The notes beneath the pieces are model-generated. The model worked only from the letters and a program-made list of their open reading frames with translations, made no database searches and was not told the origin of the DNA. A stretch of DNA of 64,000 bases from UBA8514 sp034933685 (GTDB taxonomy: Bacteria > Bacillota > Clostridia > Lachnospirales > Anaerotignaceae), in assembly GCA_034933685.1 (NCBI GenBank), contig JAYFNB010000034.1:1-64000 (forward strand), read 5' to 3'. Of this stretch, positions 8,653 through 17,310 are shown one piece after another (the stretch's first letter is position 1; each line of letters starts with the position of its first letter). The position numbers and the translations under genes were made by a program.

Positions 8653-9825
8653 TTACTTGTCATCGGGATTTGGTAGAAAAAATGAAGCCAATGCAGCCAC
8701 AACAGCAATACTAGTCAACAATTGCATTGTTGCCACTAAACCATAGCTATCAGCAAATTTACCAATTAATGGCACCATTATTCCACCTATACTAACAGAA
8801 AGGCCCATAGTCACACCAGAGGCAAACCCTATGTTACGTGATAAATAACTTTGTCCTAAAACAACTACAGAACTAAAGGGAGAAAACATAGCCAATCCCA
8901 TTGGTATCATGAGTATGTAAGCCGTCACATGATTGGTAGTAAGAGACAGCAAACCAACAATAGGTGCCAAAAGCACATAACTCATGCGCACAATTTTCAA
9001 ATAGCCAAACCTATCAGCCATAAGTCCGCCTATAAGTGTCATAACAACCCCTAAGGAAAATAACAATGTAAGTGCAGACCCTGCGGCAGCGGCTGAAAGT
9101 CCAAGAACATCAACCCAATAAAGAGGAATAAAGCTTCTTAGCCCGCAACTAACAATGGAGCTGCAAACAATGACCAGCGTCAAATGAGCGAAGGCATTCC
9201 AATCATTATCATGAACCGGTTCTTTATGCTCAGAAAGATGCATGGCAGCCTTTTCAGAAACCTCTGCACGTACGATTTCATTCTTCATTTTGGGAACAAG
9301 CCACATTAAAATAAAAGCCATAACTATGGCAATGAAACCAAATACTGTTATTCCTTTTATGCCAAAAGCCGTAATAACGGCAACAGCAACCACGGGTCCT
9401 ACTGCAAACCCTCCATTTCCGCCGACAGAAAAAATGCTGAGAGCCGTGCCTCTTTTTGTCCCTGAAACTTTATTAACCATACGTGTAGCTTCCGGGTGAA
9501 AAATCGCACTGCCTATGCCGCTTATCGTTATTAAGGCAAAAATAACCCAATAATTCTGAAATAAACCGGATAACCCCAAAAATACGCCTGACATTAAAAT
9601 TCCAAGAGACATATACCATGAGCGTGATTTTTTATCAGCAAGCCAGCCAAATGCAGGCTGTATTACTGATGCTAGAAAAGAAGAAGCAAATATCAAACCC
9701 GCTGCTGCGCTATAATCTAAGCCATATGCAGCAACAAAAAACGGTAAAATAGCCGGAAGTGCTCCCCCTGTAATATCATTGGACAAATGTGCCAATGATA
9801 ATAAATAAACATATTTCTTATTCAA
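8653..9825 (-). CDS. MFS efflux transporter, fosmidomycin-resistance (Fsr) type
   Basis: A 390-residue protein with about 12 membrane segments. The N-terminal signature of the Fsr group is clear (LLSLAHLSNDITGGALPAILPFF), and the MFS loop motif (GWLADKKSRSW) follows helix 2. It is likely a proton-driven drug exporter at the inner membrane. It lies 13 nt downstream of a MarR gene in the same operon, the usual local-repressor/efflux-pump arrangement. The substrate is unknown. Confidence 0.88.
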   Translation of the reverse strand: MNKKYVYLLSLAHLSNDITGGALPAILPFFVAAYGLDYSAAAGLIFASSFLASVIQPAFGWLADKKSRSWYMSLGILMSGVFLGLSGLFQNYWVIFALITISGIGSAIFHPEATRMVNKVSGTKRGTALSIFSVGGNGGFAVGPVVAVAVITAFGIKGITVFGFIAIVMAFILMWLVPKMKNEIVRAEVSEKAAMHLSEHKEPVHDNDWNAFAHLTLVIVCSSIVSCGLRSFIPLYWVDVLGLSAAAAGSALTLLFSLGVVMTLIGGLMADRFGYLKIVRMSYVLLAPIVGLLSLTTNHVTAYILMIPMGLAMFSPFSSVVVLGQSYLSRNIGFASGVTMGLSVSIGGIMVPLIGKFADSYGLVATMQLLTSIAVVAALASFFLPNPDDK

Positions 9826-9838
9826 ATAATAACCCCCT

Positions 9839-10297
9839 TTATATGCTTTTTTCTTTCTTATTACTCTTTAGTGACAGTGCATTAAGATCATTAAAAAACC
9901 GGAATAGTATCTGCTGTTCCTGAGAACTATAAGTTCTAATAACAGCCATTTTTTTCTTGGTAGCCTTAAGATGGCATTTAGCATGAGTATCATATAGCTG
10001 TTTGCCTGACTCTGTTAATTTATAATAAATTTCTTTTTGATTGTCAGGTAATTGATAGCTTGCAATCAAACCACGTTGTAACAGTTTTTTATTTATTTTA
10101 CTTATAGCTCCTCTAGTCATACGCATCATTTCTGCAATTTTGGTAACATTGGCTTGACTAAGTTTCCCAATAGCATTTATACAATGTATTTCAGCTAGAT
10201 GAATTTCAGCAAAAGCTTCTTCGTCACCGTGTTGGATAGTGCTTGCATATTCCTGAAACAAGGTTACTTCTTTTAATACTTTGTTAGCTATACCCAT
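9839..10297 (-). CDS. MarR-family transcriptional regulator
   Basis: A 152-residue winged-helix protein. The recognition region (KLSQANVTKIAEMMRMTRGAISKINKKLLQRGLI) and the wing (DNQKEIYYKLTESGKQL) match MarR. AAAGGAG precedes the ATG. It probably represses itself and the downstream efflux gene through the two palindromes just upstream. The inducer is unknown. Confidence 0.9.
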   Translation of the reverse strand: MGIANKVLKEVTLFQEYASTIQHGDEEAFAEIHLAEIHCINAIGKLSQANVTKIAEMMRMTRGAISKINKKLLQRGLIASYQLPDNQKEIYYKLTESGKQLYDTHAKCHLKATKKKMAVIRTYSSQEQQILFRFFNDLNALSLKSNKKEKSI

Positions 10298-10312
10298 ATA
10301 GATTCTCCTTTC

Positions 10313-10365
10313 GTTTCCATGGAAACAATATAACTATATCACTTTATTGTTTCCACGTAAACAAT
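10313..10365 (-). promoter_or_regulatory. MarR-type double operator and promoter
   Basis: Two related palindromes lie just upstream of the MarR gene: GTTTCCATGGAAAC (10313-10326, perfect) and a 20-bp one with 7-bp arms ATTGTTT / AAACAAT (10346-10365). Their centres are 36 bp apart. A possible promoter (TTTACG, 17 bp, TATAGT) lies within and between them. The layout suggests autorepression. Confidence 0.7.
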
Positions 10366-10395
10366 AAAATAACTATTTATATGTTTTTAAAATAC

Positions 10396-10444
10396 AAAAG
10401 TATGCACCAAATGTTAGATAAACCAACATTTGGTGCATACTTTT
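10396..10444 (-). terminator. Terminator at the end of the nif-mod operon
   Basis: A perfect 20-bp inverted repeat (arms 10396-10415 and 10425-10444) with a 9-nt loop and T-tracts on both strands, 64 nt after the modC stop. It is bidirectional in form and separates the nif-mod unit from the MarR promoter. Confidence 0.9.
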
Positions 10445-10507
10445 ATATCCTATAACAATTTAATAGTTGTAACATTATAAGGTTATTAGCACAATTCAAA
10501 GCTTCCT

Positions 10508-11551
10508 TTAATGTTCCAAAAATATTACGTTCTCTGTCGCTACTCCCACATCTACAAAAGCACCTTTCTCTAAGATAGGAGCCTCTTTTTTATTAATAAC
10601 CCATCTAAATAATTTAGGCGAGTTAGGTGCCAGTTTTAAAAGCACTATCCAATCTAATACATCTTCTATTACATTTACAATTTGTCCGCTGTACACGTTG
10701 TCACAAGTATTATTTTTAAGGGTCATTGAATGCGCTCGTACAGCTACAAATTTTATTTTGGACGCCACACTGCCTGGTGATATTTTAAGCTCAATACCCC
10801 ATTCTTCCGCAATTACTATACTATCATTCTTACATCTAGCAGCAGAAATATTTTTACACCCTGTTAAGATTGTTCCCGTAACCGTACATGGATTTTCAAA
10901 AAGCTTATACTTGCTACTAAAACTTATCATTGCTCCCTTTTCCAATATTGCAATGCGATCACACAAACGATAAACTTCGCCTCTGTCATGAGATACATAT
11001 AAAACCGGTTTATCAAAATTAGCAAAAAGCTCTAGCAGCTCCTGTTCAAGCTCCCACTTTAAGAAACTATCCAAAGCGGAAAGGGGCTCATCAAACATAA
11101 TTATTTCCGTATCAAGAGTAAGCATTCTTGCTAAAGCAGTACGTTGCTGCTGTCCACCGCTAAGTTGCCAGGGATACTTGTCTTCCAGTCCATTAAGGCG
11201 AAGTTTACCGATAAATTCGCGTATGGTTTTTTCCTTATTACGATTACCAGCTAACGCAAACCCTATATTTTCTGCCACCGTCATGTTGGGAAATAACGCA
11301 TAGTTTTGAAACAGATACCCCACATGTCTCTTTTGTGGCGGTAAATTAATTCCCTTATTACTGTCAAATAAAACCTTGTCATTAAGCACGATACGTCCAA
11401 AATCGGGTGTTTCTATGCCAGCGATACACTTCAAAGTCATGCTCTTCCCACACCCTGATGCACCCAGTATTGCCATTCTTTCATCTGCAATAGAAAACTC
11501 AACTTGCAAATTAAACTCACCAAGTTTTTTCCTAATATTAACATTCAGCAT
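10508..11551 (-). CDS. modC: Molybdate ABC transporter ATP-binding protein ModC
   Basis: A 347-residue ATPase with Walker A GASGCGKSM, signature LSGGQQQRTALARML and Walker B DTEIIMFDEPLSALD. A C-terminal region of about 120 residues matches the MOP/TOBE-type regulatory domain of ModC. The start chosen is the ATG at 11551, after AGGGTGAG and 4 nt past the modB stop. An in-frame extension to 11602 would overlap modB. It is the last gene of the nif-mod operon and powers uptake of molybdate for FeMo-cofactor. Confidence 0.92.
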   Translation of the reverse strand: MLNVNIRKKLGEFNLQVEFSIADERMAILGASGCGKSMTLKCIAGIETPDFGRIVLNDKVLFDSNKGINLPPQKRHVGYLFQNYALFPNMTVAENIGFALAGNRNKEKTIREFIGKLRLNGLEDKYPWQLSGGQQQRTALARMLTLDTEIIMFDEPLSALDSFLKWELEQELLELFANFDKPVLYVSHDRGEVYRLCDRIAILEKGAMISFSSKYKLFENPCTVTGTILTGCKNISAARCKNDSIVIAEEWGIELKISPGSVASKIKFVAVRAHSMTLKNNTCDNVYSGQIVNVIEDVLDWIVLLKLAPNSPKLFRWVINKKEAPILEKGAFVDVGVATENVIFLEH

Positions 11552-11555
11552 GATC

Positions 11556-12248
11556 TCACCCTGCTTTCCTTTGCAAGTAAACAGGCTTTTTCCTTTGTGC
11601 ATTTGTCCAACTGTTAAGCATTAAAATAACAGTAAAGGAAACAAATACTACTACTCCAACCCATTTATAAGCAAGATCATAATCTCCAGCCTGAACTGCA
11701 GCGTAAATTGCTGTTGATATGGTTTGAGTTTTACCAGGTATGTTGCCCGCAACCATTATAGTCGCTCCAAACTCACCTATGGCCCTTGTAAATGAAAGTA
11801 CAACTCCAGCAATAATGCCATAAAAACAGTTTGGTAATATTATATGCCAAAAAATACGCCATTCAGAAATGCCTAAGGTCCTGGCAGCAGAAATAATATT
11901 TTGGTCTAGCTGTTCAAATGCGCCTCGTGCTGTTCTATACATGAGGGGAAAGGAAACAACTACTGCCGCAACAACAGTTGCTTCCCAAGAAAAAATAAAG
12001 TTGTAATCAAACAAAGCGAACAATCTTCCTACAAAACTATTTTTCCCTAATAATAGTAAAAGGAAAAATCCTACTACAGTTGGTGGCAAAACCATTGGTA
12101 AAGTAAAGAAACCATCCCAAAATCCTCTGTAGCGTTTAAGACGTATAACAAAAATGGCCGCATATATCCCCAGAAAAAAAGTTATTGTTGTTGCCAGCAG
12201 CGCTGTTTTTATAGATATCCAAATAGGAGTTAAAACTATGCTATACAT
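11556..12248 (-). CDS. modB: Molybdate ABC transporter permease ModB
   Basis: A 230-residue permease with about five membrane spans, the ModB-type EAA loop (SAARTLGISEWRIFWHIILP) and the family stretch RAIGEFGATIMVAGNIPG. It forms the homodimeric channel served by ModA and ModC. It starts 4 nt after the modA stop. Confidence 0.93.
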   Translation of the reverse strand: MYSIVLTPIWISIKTALLATTITFFLGIYAAIFVIRLKRYRGFWDGFFTLPMVLPPTVVGFFLLLLLGKNSFVGRLFALFDYNFIFSWEATVVAAVVVSFPLMYRTARGAFEQLDQNIISAARTLGISEWRIFWHIILPNCFYGIIAGVVLSFTRAIGEFGATIMVAGNIPGKTQTISTAIYAAVQAGDYDLAYKWVGVVVFVSFTVILMLNSWTNAQRKKPVYLQRKAG

Positions 12249-12252
12249 AAGC

Positions 12253-13047
12253 TTATTTTACGGTAAAGCCATATTTTTCAAATATTTTTTTACCCTCAGC
12301 ACTTGCAAGATAATCAACAAAAGCTTGAGCAGGCGCTAATTGCTTTGTACTTTTGATAATTGCCATAGGATAAACAACAGGTTTATGACTTCCTGCAGGA
12401 GCAGTACAAATAACTTTATTTCCATTGGATATGGCTGCATCTGTAGCGTAAACAACGCCGGCATCAACTTCTCCCGCATCAACCCAGCTTAATACTTGGC
12501 GTACACTTGAACCAAAAACAGCTTTGGCATTAACCTCATCTAAAATACCCAGTTTTTTAAATATTTCAGCAGAATATTGTCCTACCGGTACACCCTTCGG
12601 TTCACCTAAACCAATTTTTTTAACATCAGCATTTAGAACGTCTTCAAATTTTGTTAACTTAAGCTTGCTATCCTTAGGTATTATAAGTACAACTTTATTT
12701 TCCAATAAATTTTTACGAGTTCCTGTGGCTAAAAGCCCACTTTTCTCCAAACTATCCATTTGTTTTTGTGCTGCAGAAATGAACACATCAGCAGGTGCTC
12801 CTTGTTCAATTGCTTGTTGCAAAGCTCCACTGCTTGCAAAATTAAATACGACTTTGATATTGGCATTTTTCTTCTCATAATCTTTTGCAATTTCCTTCAT
12901 AGCATCGGTCATGCTGGCAGCTGCTGATATATGCAGCTCAACAGGAGTTGTACCCTTAGTATTCTCTTTTTTTTCGCTGCTGCAACCACTTGCAATAATC
13001 CCCATAACCAATAGACCGCTTAAAATTGCCTGCAAACTTTTTCTCAT
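12253..13047 (-). CDS. modA: Molybdate-binding lipoprotein ModA
   Basis: A 264-residue binding protein with a lipoprotein signal (lipobox IIASGC). Family motifs are ISAAASMTDAMKEIA, FNFASSGALQQAIEQGAPAD and GVVYATDA, and the first Ser/Ala-Ser patches correspond to the oxyanion-binding residues of ModA. The start is the ATG at 13047, which overlaps the nifV-alpha stop (ATGA) and follows GGGGGAG. This indicates coupling of molybdate uptake to nif expression. Confidence 0.93.
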   Translation of the reverse strand: MRKSLQAILSGLLVMGIIASGCSSEKKENTKGTTPVELHISAAASMTDAMKEIAKDYEKKNANIKVVFNFASSGALQQAIEQGAPADVFISAAQKQMDSLEKSGLLATGTRKNLLENKVVLIIPKDSKLKLTKFEDVLNADVKKIGLGEPKGVPVGQYSAEIFKKLGILDEVNAKAVFGSSVRQVLSWVDAGEVDAGVVYATDAAISNGNKVICTAPAGSHKPVVYPMAIIKSTKQLAPAQAFVDYLASAEGKKIFEKYGFTVK

Positions 13048-13862
13048 AATAAACTCCCCCATTCATCGGATACATATTTTTTTAATATATTTTGAGCAAT
13101 CAGTGCTTCCTTAAACGAAATGCTAGTCCCATTCATTTTTTGTAACACTTGAACAAGCTTCACAAAATCACAATTGCCGGAACGTTCGCCTAGTCCTAAC
13201 AAGGTAGTATCGACAATTGTCGCCCCTGCTTGAATAGCCGCCACTGTATTTGCAAGAGCAAAACCAAGATCGTTATGTCCATGAAATTCAATAGCAAATG
13301 GGCATAAATTCTTTAAGCTTTCAACATTTTTATATGCCTGCATTGGAGTTAAAATACCAACAGTATCAGCATAACGGATTTGCAAGGGCTCAAACTCACA
13401 CAACGTTTCTAGCAATTCCGCTAAAAAAATCTCGTTAGCACGTGAAGCATCTTCAAACCCTATACTTATGGGATACCCTAAACATTTTGCCTTATAGGCA
13501 CATTCCTGCAACATTTTTTTTACCTGGGAGTAATTTTTATGAAGTTTATACGATATTTGCCGCTCTGAAACAGGGAGACTTATGTGTATTATATCCGGTA
13601 AACATCTAATTGAAGCCTCAATATCACTTGCAACAATTCTATTCCACACAAGTAATTTACTATGTGCAAAGTATTCTTTCATTTTCAATATACTATTTTG
13701 TTCTCCCAACCCCATAGCAGGAATGCCAACTTCAATAATATCAATGCCACAATTATCCAAGGCCCTGACTATATCTATTTGCTCTGCATCTGTAAAAGCA
13801 ACTCCTGGACTTTGAGCACCATCTCGTAGTGTAGTGTCAACAAATCTAACTTTGTTTTCCAT
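13044..13862 (-). CDS. nifV: Homocitrate synthase alpha chain (NifV-alpha)
   Basis: A 272-residue HMGL-like TIM barrel. It has the catalytic/metal site in VRFVDTTLRDGAQSPG near the N-terminus and the metal-binding HGHNDLG (FHGHNDLGFALANT). It lacks the C-terminal half of a normal NifV of about 380 residues, which is encoded by the preceding gene. The split into omega and alpha chains is established in Clostridium pasteurianum. It condenses acetyl-CoA and 2-oxoglutarate to homocitrate, the organic ligand of FeMo-cofactor. It overlaps nifV-omega by 17 bp. Confidence 0.9.
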   Translation of the reverse strand: MENKVRFVDTTLRDGAQSPGVAFTDAEQIDIVRALDNCGIDIIEVGIPAMGLGEQNSILKMKEYFAHSKLLVWNRIVASDIEASIRCLPDIIHISLPVSERQISYKLHKNYSQVKKMLQECAYKAKCLGYPISIGFEDASRANEIFLAELLETLCEFEPLQIRYADTVGILTPMQAYKNVESLKNLCPFAIEFHGHNDLGFALANTVAAIQAGATIVDTTLLGLGERSGNCDFVKLVQVLQKMNGTSISFKEALIAQNILKKYVSDEWGSLL

Positions 13863-14631
13863 ATTTTCGCCCCACTATTGACAAAAACTCCGCATCAGTA
13901 AGATGCCGTTTCAATCTTTTTCCTTCCGCTTTAACATATTGCAAAAGTAAGTCAACTGTTTTTTCATCACAAGCAATATTAAATTCTCGCAATTTCTCTT
14001 TTATGGATACACGCCCACTGTGACTGCCCAAAACAATCCTGCGGTTTTGTCCAACTATTTCAGGAGGAAAAGGTTCATATAATTCAGGATTTTTTAAAAT
14101 TCCATCTACATGAATTCCCGACTCTACCATAAAGATATTTTCACCAATAATAGGTTTATGCAGAGGAATCCCCATGCCTGTTAACTTTTGTAATAAGACT
14201 GCTATTTTAGGCAAAATTTTTAGTTGCTCTATTTGTTGCCCCCTTTCCAGCACATATGCTGCTACCAGTACCTCTTCTGTTGCTGCCATATTATTTAAAC
14301 CGCCAAAAGAAGTCCTAACCCTACCACCTGCCAAAACCTCACCACAGGCAATTGCCCCTGCCAGTCCCAAATCGTTGCTTGGGAATAGTATTTCATTATG
14401 TTTTTTTATGTTTTTGCCAAAATACGGAATAAGAAAATCAATCTTTGGTGGTAGACATGACATTACCTTATTGTTTTTTCTAAGAACACCATTGTCTTTA
14501 AATGTACTTTCCATTTTCTCTGGATATTCTATTGTAATAGGCAGACTAGTAAACAACATATTTAGCTCTACTAACCTTTCCTGCTCATAAGACCCTGGTA
14601 ATAGACACAAAGTACAGTCAGTAATTTGCAT
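13846..14631 (-). CDS. Homocitrate synthase omega chain (NifV-omega)
   Basis: A 261-residue partner of NifV-alpha. The C-terminal half contains the LeuA/NifV communication-region motifs ESGIHVDGILKNPELYEPF and VLGSHSGRVSIKEKL. The N-terminal portion carries a degenerate barrel segment (SFGGLNNMAATEEVLVAAY). Order omega then alpha is as in C. pasteurianum. It starts 12 nt after the nifN-B stop, behind GGGTGGTG. Confidence 0.88.
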   Translation of the reverse strand: MQITDCTLCLLPGSYEQERLVELNMLFTSLPITIEYPEKMESTFKDNGVLRKNNKVMSCLPPKIDFLIPYFGKNIKKHNEILFPSNDLGLAGAIACGEVLAGGRVRTSFGGLNNMAATEEVLVAAYVLERGQQIEQLKILPKIAVLLQKLTGMGIPLHKPIIGENIFMVESGIHVDGILKNPELYEPFPPEIVGQNRRIVLGSHSGRVSIKEKLREFNIACDEKTVDLLLQYVKAEGKRLKRHLTDAEFLSIVGRKYGKQS

Positions 14632-14643
14632 GCGAGCACCACC

Positions 14644-17289
14644 CTATAAATTAACAGCTTTTCTTACAGCGTCTTCGATACGATCATACGTAGTAATAGA
14701 ACGAATTCCCATTGCCGTTAACCTTTTACTGGGAGAATCACCAATACGTAACGCAAGTACTGCGCCACACTCTTTAATTGTTTTAATAATGCGTTCTATT
14801 CTATCTTCTGCGGCAAAATCACACTCTGCTGAGCCTTTACAATACGGCATTACTTCTCGTTTTTCAATAAACTTAACACTAACACCATCACTTTCGTAAA
14901 TATAAAATTCTTTGGCCTGACCAAAATGCTGATCGACCAAAATTCCGTTGCTTGTTGCTACGGCGATACGTTTCATAGTCTGCTCTGTAACGATTGTTTG
15001 CTGTCTCTTCCCTTGCCGAAAATCGAAAGAAATATCATTGTCCAAAGTCCCTATTGCATCTGCCCGACATTGCTTACAATGAAGCATTTGTTTTAAATGT
15101 TGCTCACATTTTATACGCATCTGCATTACTTCTTTTTTATTTACCAAAGGCATATCTTCAAAGATACTGCCCTTAACAGGTATCATTTGCATAATATTAG
15201 TAATATCGCAATTAAGCTCCCGAACTTTTTTTACAATATCTTCAATATGTTCATCATTTATACCCTTGAGCATAACAATATTCACTTTGCAAATTACCCC
15301 TCTGTCCGTCAAATACTTTAGCCCACTAAGCTGATTACCCAGCAAAATACCAGCAGCTGCCTCCCCTGTATAACTCTGACCCATGAAGTCTATATGTTGA
15401 TAAATCTTTGCACCTATAATTGGATCAACTGCATTAATGGTAACAGTGACATGAGAGACGCCAAGGTCAATCAGTTCCTGAGCATAAATTGGCAACATCA
15501 AGCCATTGGTGGAAAGACAAAATGTAACATCCGGGTCTTCCTGACGTATAAGGCGCAAAGTTTCTTTCGTTTCCGGAAAGTTTGCCAACGCATCTCCCGG
15601 TCCAGCTATGCCAACCACCGTAATATTAGGGACCTGTTCTTTTACATATAAATATTTTTTCAAAGCTTCTTTCGGCAACAATACTTCTGTAGTGACACCG
15701 GGTCGGCTTTCATTTGGGCAATCATATTTACGCAAGCAATAATTACATTGAATATTGCATTTTGGAGCAATTGGTAAATGAATTCTCCCAAACTGACCAG
15801 CACCACAGTTATAACAAGGATGTGTTTTGGTCTTACCACTATTTTTAGCATGAAGCTCTTCTCTTGTACGCGCAGCAGGTTCTGTTTCTGATAAATTAAT
15901 ATTCTGCCGGTCAAGCCCATTACCTTGATAATATTTTTTATATTGCGTAGTACGAAAATTTTCTTCTACACCTAAAAGCAGTGCATTATTTATTTTATCC
16001 AACAAATCCAAAGACCCTTCGTACCCAAGCATGCGTACCCTTTGCCCGCCTACTTGATCATGAATTGGAAATCCACAACGTATAAGATTTAGACCAAGTT
16101 TAGCTGCAACTCTTCTACCATCACCATTACCAATCATTACGTTTGCCTTAGTTTCCACAGCGAGTTCTTCTATTTTGTCAAAATCTGCATTAGTTGCTAT
16201 AAAATGTTTTTCGACAAACAATCTTTCACAAGCCTCTTGCACATTATTTTCCAATATAGCCGCGAAACCCTTGCACTCACTGCCGGTAGCTGCTACAGTA
16301 GGAACTACTCCGCTTTCGCAGCACAAATCAGAAATGGCTTTAACCGTATCCGGTTCACCAAAAATTACGGCACGGCCCAAAGCACTGTATTTATGTCCAT
16401 CTACCAAAGCATCCAAATAACGTCTCCGTTGTGATTTTGTTGCTGAGGTCACAACAGCTCCTAATTTTTTCAAAACATTCAAAAAAGCATCTGTGTTTTT
16501 CACTCCCACAGGAAGAGGCATTCTTTTATACTGCACACCATAATTATCAAATAAATATTTTGCCGGTGAATACTCATCTTCAACAAAACTACTCAGTTCC
16601 AGCGTAAACCTTGCACCACCCATTTGTGCGATTTCTTCTAAAGTAGTACCTCCCTCAGGCAAACGACTATATTCTGTATTATACCCACCATCGAGATTGT
16701 CTGATAAATCAGGGAATAAAATGTATTCTAAACCACTACTATCAAGGACTTCCCTCAGCCACCTAGTATCAGCAGGGGAAATTTGCCCGGTAACAACATT
16801 TATTTTATTGTTTGCACCTGTTTTCATTATGGTCTGAGCCAAAACTGCATGCAAAGCTCTGAAAAATCCTTCATACTGCGTTCCCGCATATCCACTTGAG
16901 GAAACATGTATTATTTTCACTGTTTCGTTAGGATTTTCCTTATAAAATTGATAAATGATACTTTTCACATCTTCTCCAATAGTTTCAGCCAAACAGGTTG
17001 TTGAAATACCTATTATTTCGGGGTTATATAGTTTAATGACATTTTTTATACCTTTAAGAAGGTTATCAGCACCACCAAAAACAGTTCCCTGCTCTGTCAG
17101 TGACGATGATGCCACATCAATTGGTTCATTGTAGTGAGTTGCCATATGCCGCCTAATATATGTAGCGCAACCTTGAGACCCATGCAAGATACTAAAACAA
17201 TGGCGAATACCAAATAATGCCGTAACCGATCCCATAGGCATACACATCTTACAAGGGTTTACATTAAGATTAACCAAATTCATACTCAT
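14644..17289 (-). CDS. nifN-B: NifN-NifB fusion protein for FeMo-cofactor synthesis
   Basis: An 881-residue fusion. The first 420 or so residues form a NifN scaffold domain (NPCKMCMPMGSVTALFG, then GSQGCATYIRRH and STTCLAETIGEDV). The NifB domain follows (HPCYNCGAGQFGRIHLP) with the radical-SAM motif CNIQCNYC (CxxxCxxC). The last 110 residues are a NifX/NifB dinitrogenase cofactor-binding domain (RIAVATSNGILVDQHFGQA). NifB makes the 8Fe-9S NifB-co, and NifEN matures it. The fusion is known in C. pasteurianum. The ATG at 17289 follows TGAGGT, and an in-frame GTG at 17304 is less likely. Confidence 0.94.
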   Translation of the reverse strand: MSMNLVNLNVNPCKMCMPMGSVTALFGIRHCFSILHGSQGCATYIRRHMATHYNEPIDVASSSLTEQGTVFGGADNLLKGIKNVIKLYNPEIIGISTTCLAETIGEDVKSIIYQFYKENPNETVKIIHVSSSGYAGTQYEGFFRALHAVLAQTIMKTGANNKINVVTGQISPADTRWLREVLDSSGLEYILFPDLSDNLDGGYNTEYSRLPEGGTTLEEIAQMGGARFTLELSSFVEDEYSPAKYLFDNYGVQYKRMPLPVGVKNTDAFLNVLKKLGAVVTSATKSQRRRYLDALVDGHKYSALGRAVIFGEPDTVKAISDLCCESGVVPTVAATGSECKGFAAILENNVQEACERLFVEKHFIATNADFDKIEELAVETKANVMIGNGDGRRVAAKLGLNLIRCGFPIHDQVGGQRVRMLGYEGSLDLLDKINNALLLGVEENFRTTQYKKYYQGNGLDRQNINLSETEPAARTREELHAKNSGKTKTHPCYNCGAGQFGRIHLPIAPKCNIQCNYCLRKYDCPNESRPGVTTEVLLPKEALKKYLYVKEQVPNITVVGIAGPGDALANFPETKETLRLIRQEDPDVTFCLSTNGLMLPIYAQELIDLGVSHVTVTINAVDPIIGAKIYQHIDFMGQSYTGEAAAGILLGNQLSGLKYLTDRGVICKVNIVMLKGINDEHIEDIVKKVRELNCDITNIMQMIPVKGSIFEDMPLVNKKEVMQMRIKCEQHLKQMLHCKQCRADAIGTLDNDISFDFRQGKRQQTIVTEQTMKRIAVATSNGILVDQHFGQAKEFYIYESDGVSVKFIEKREVMPYCKGSAECDFAAEDRIERIIKTIKECGAVLALRIGDSPSKRLTAMGIRSITTYDRIEDAVRKAVNL

Positions 17290-17310
17290 AGTCTGCAACC
17301 TCACTTTATC

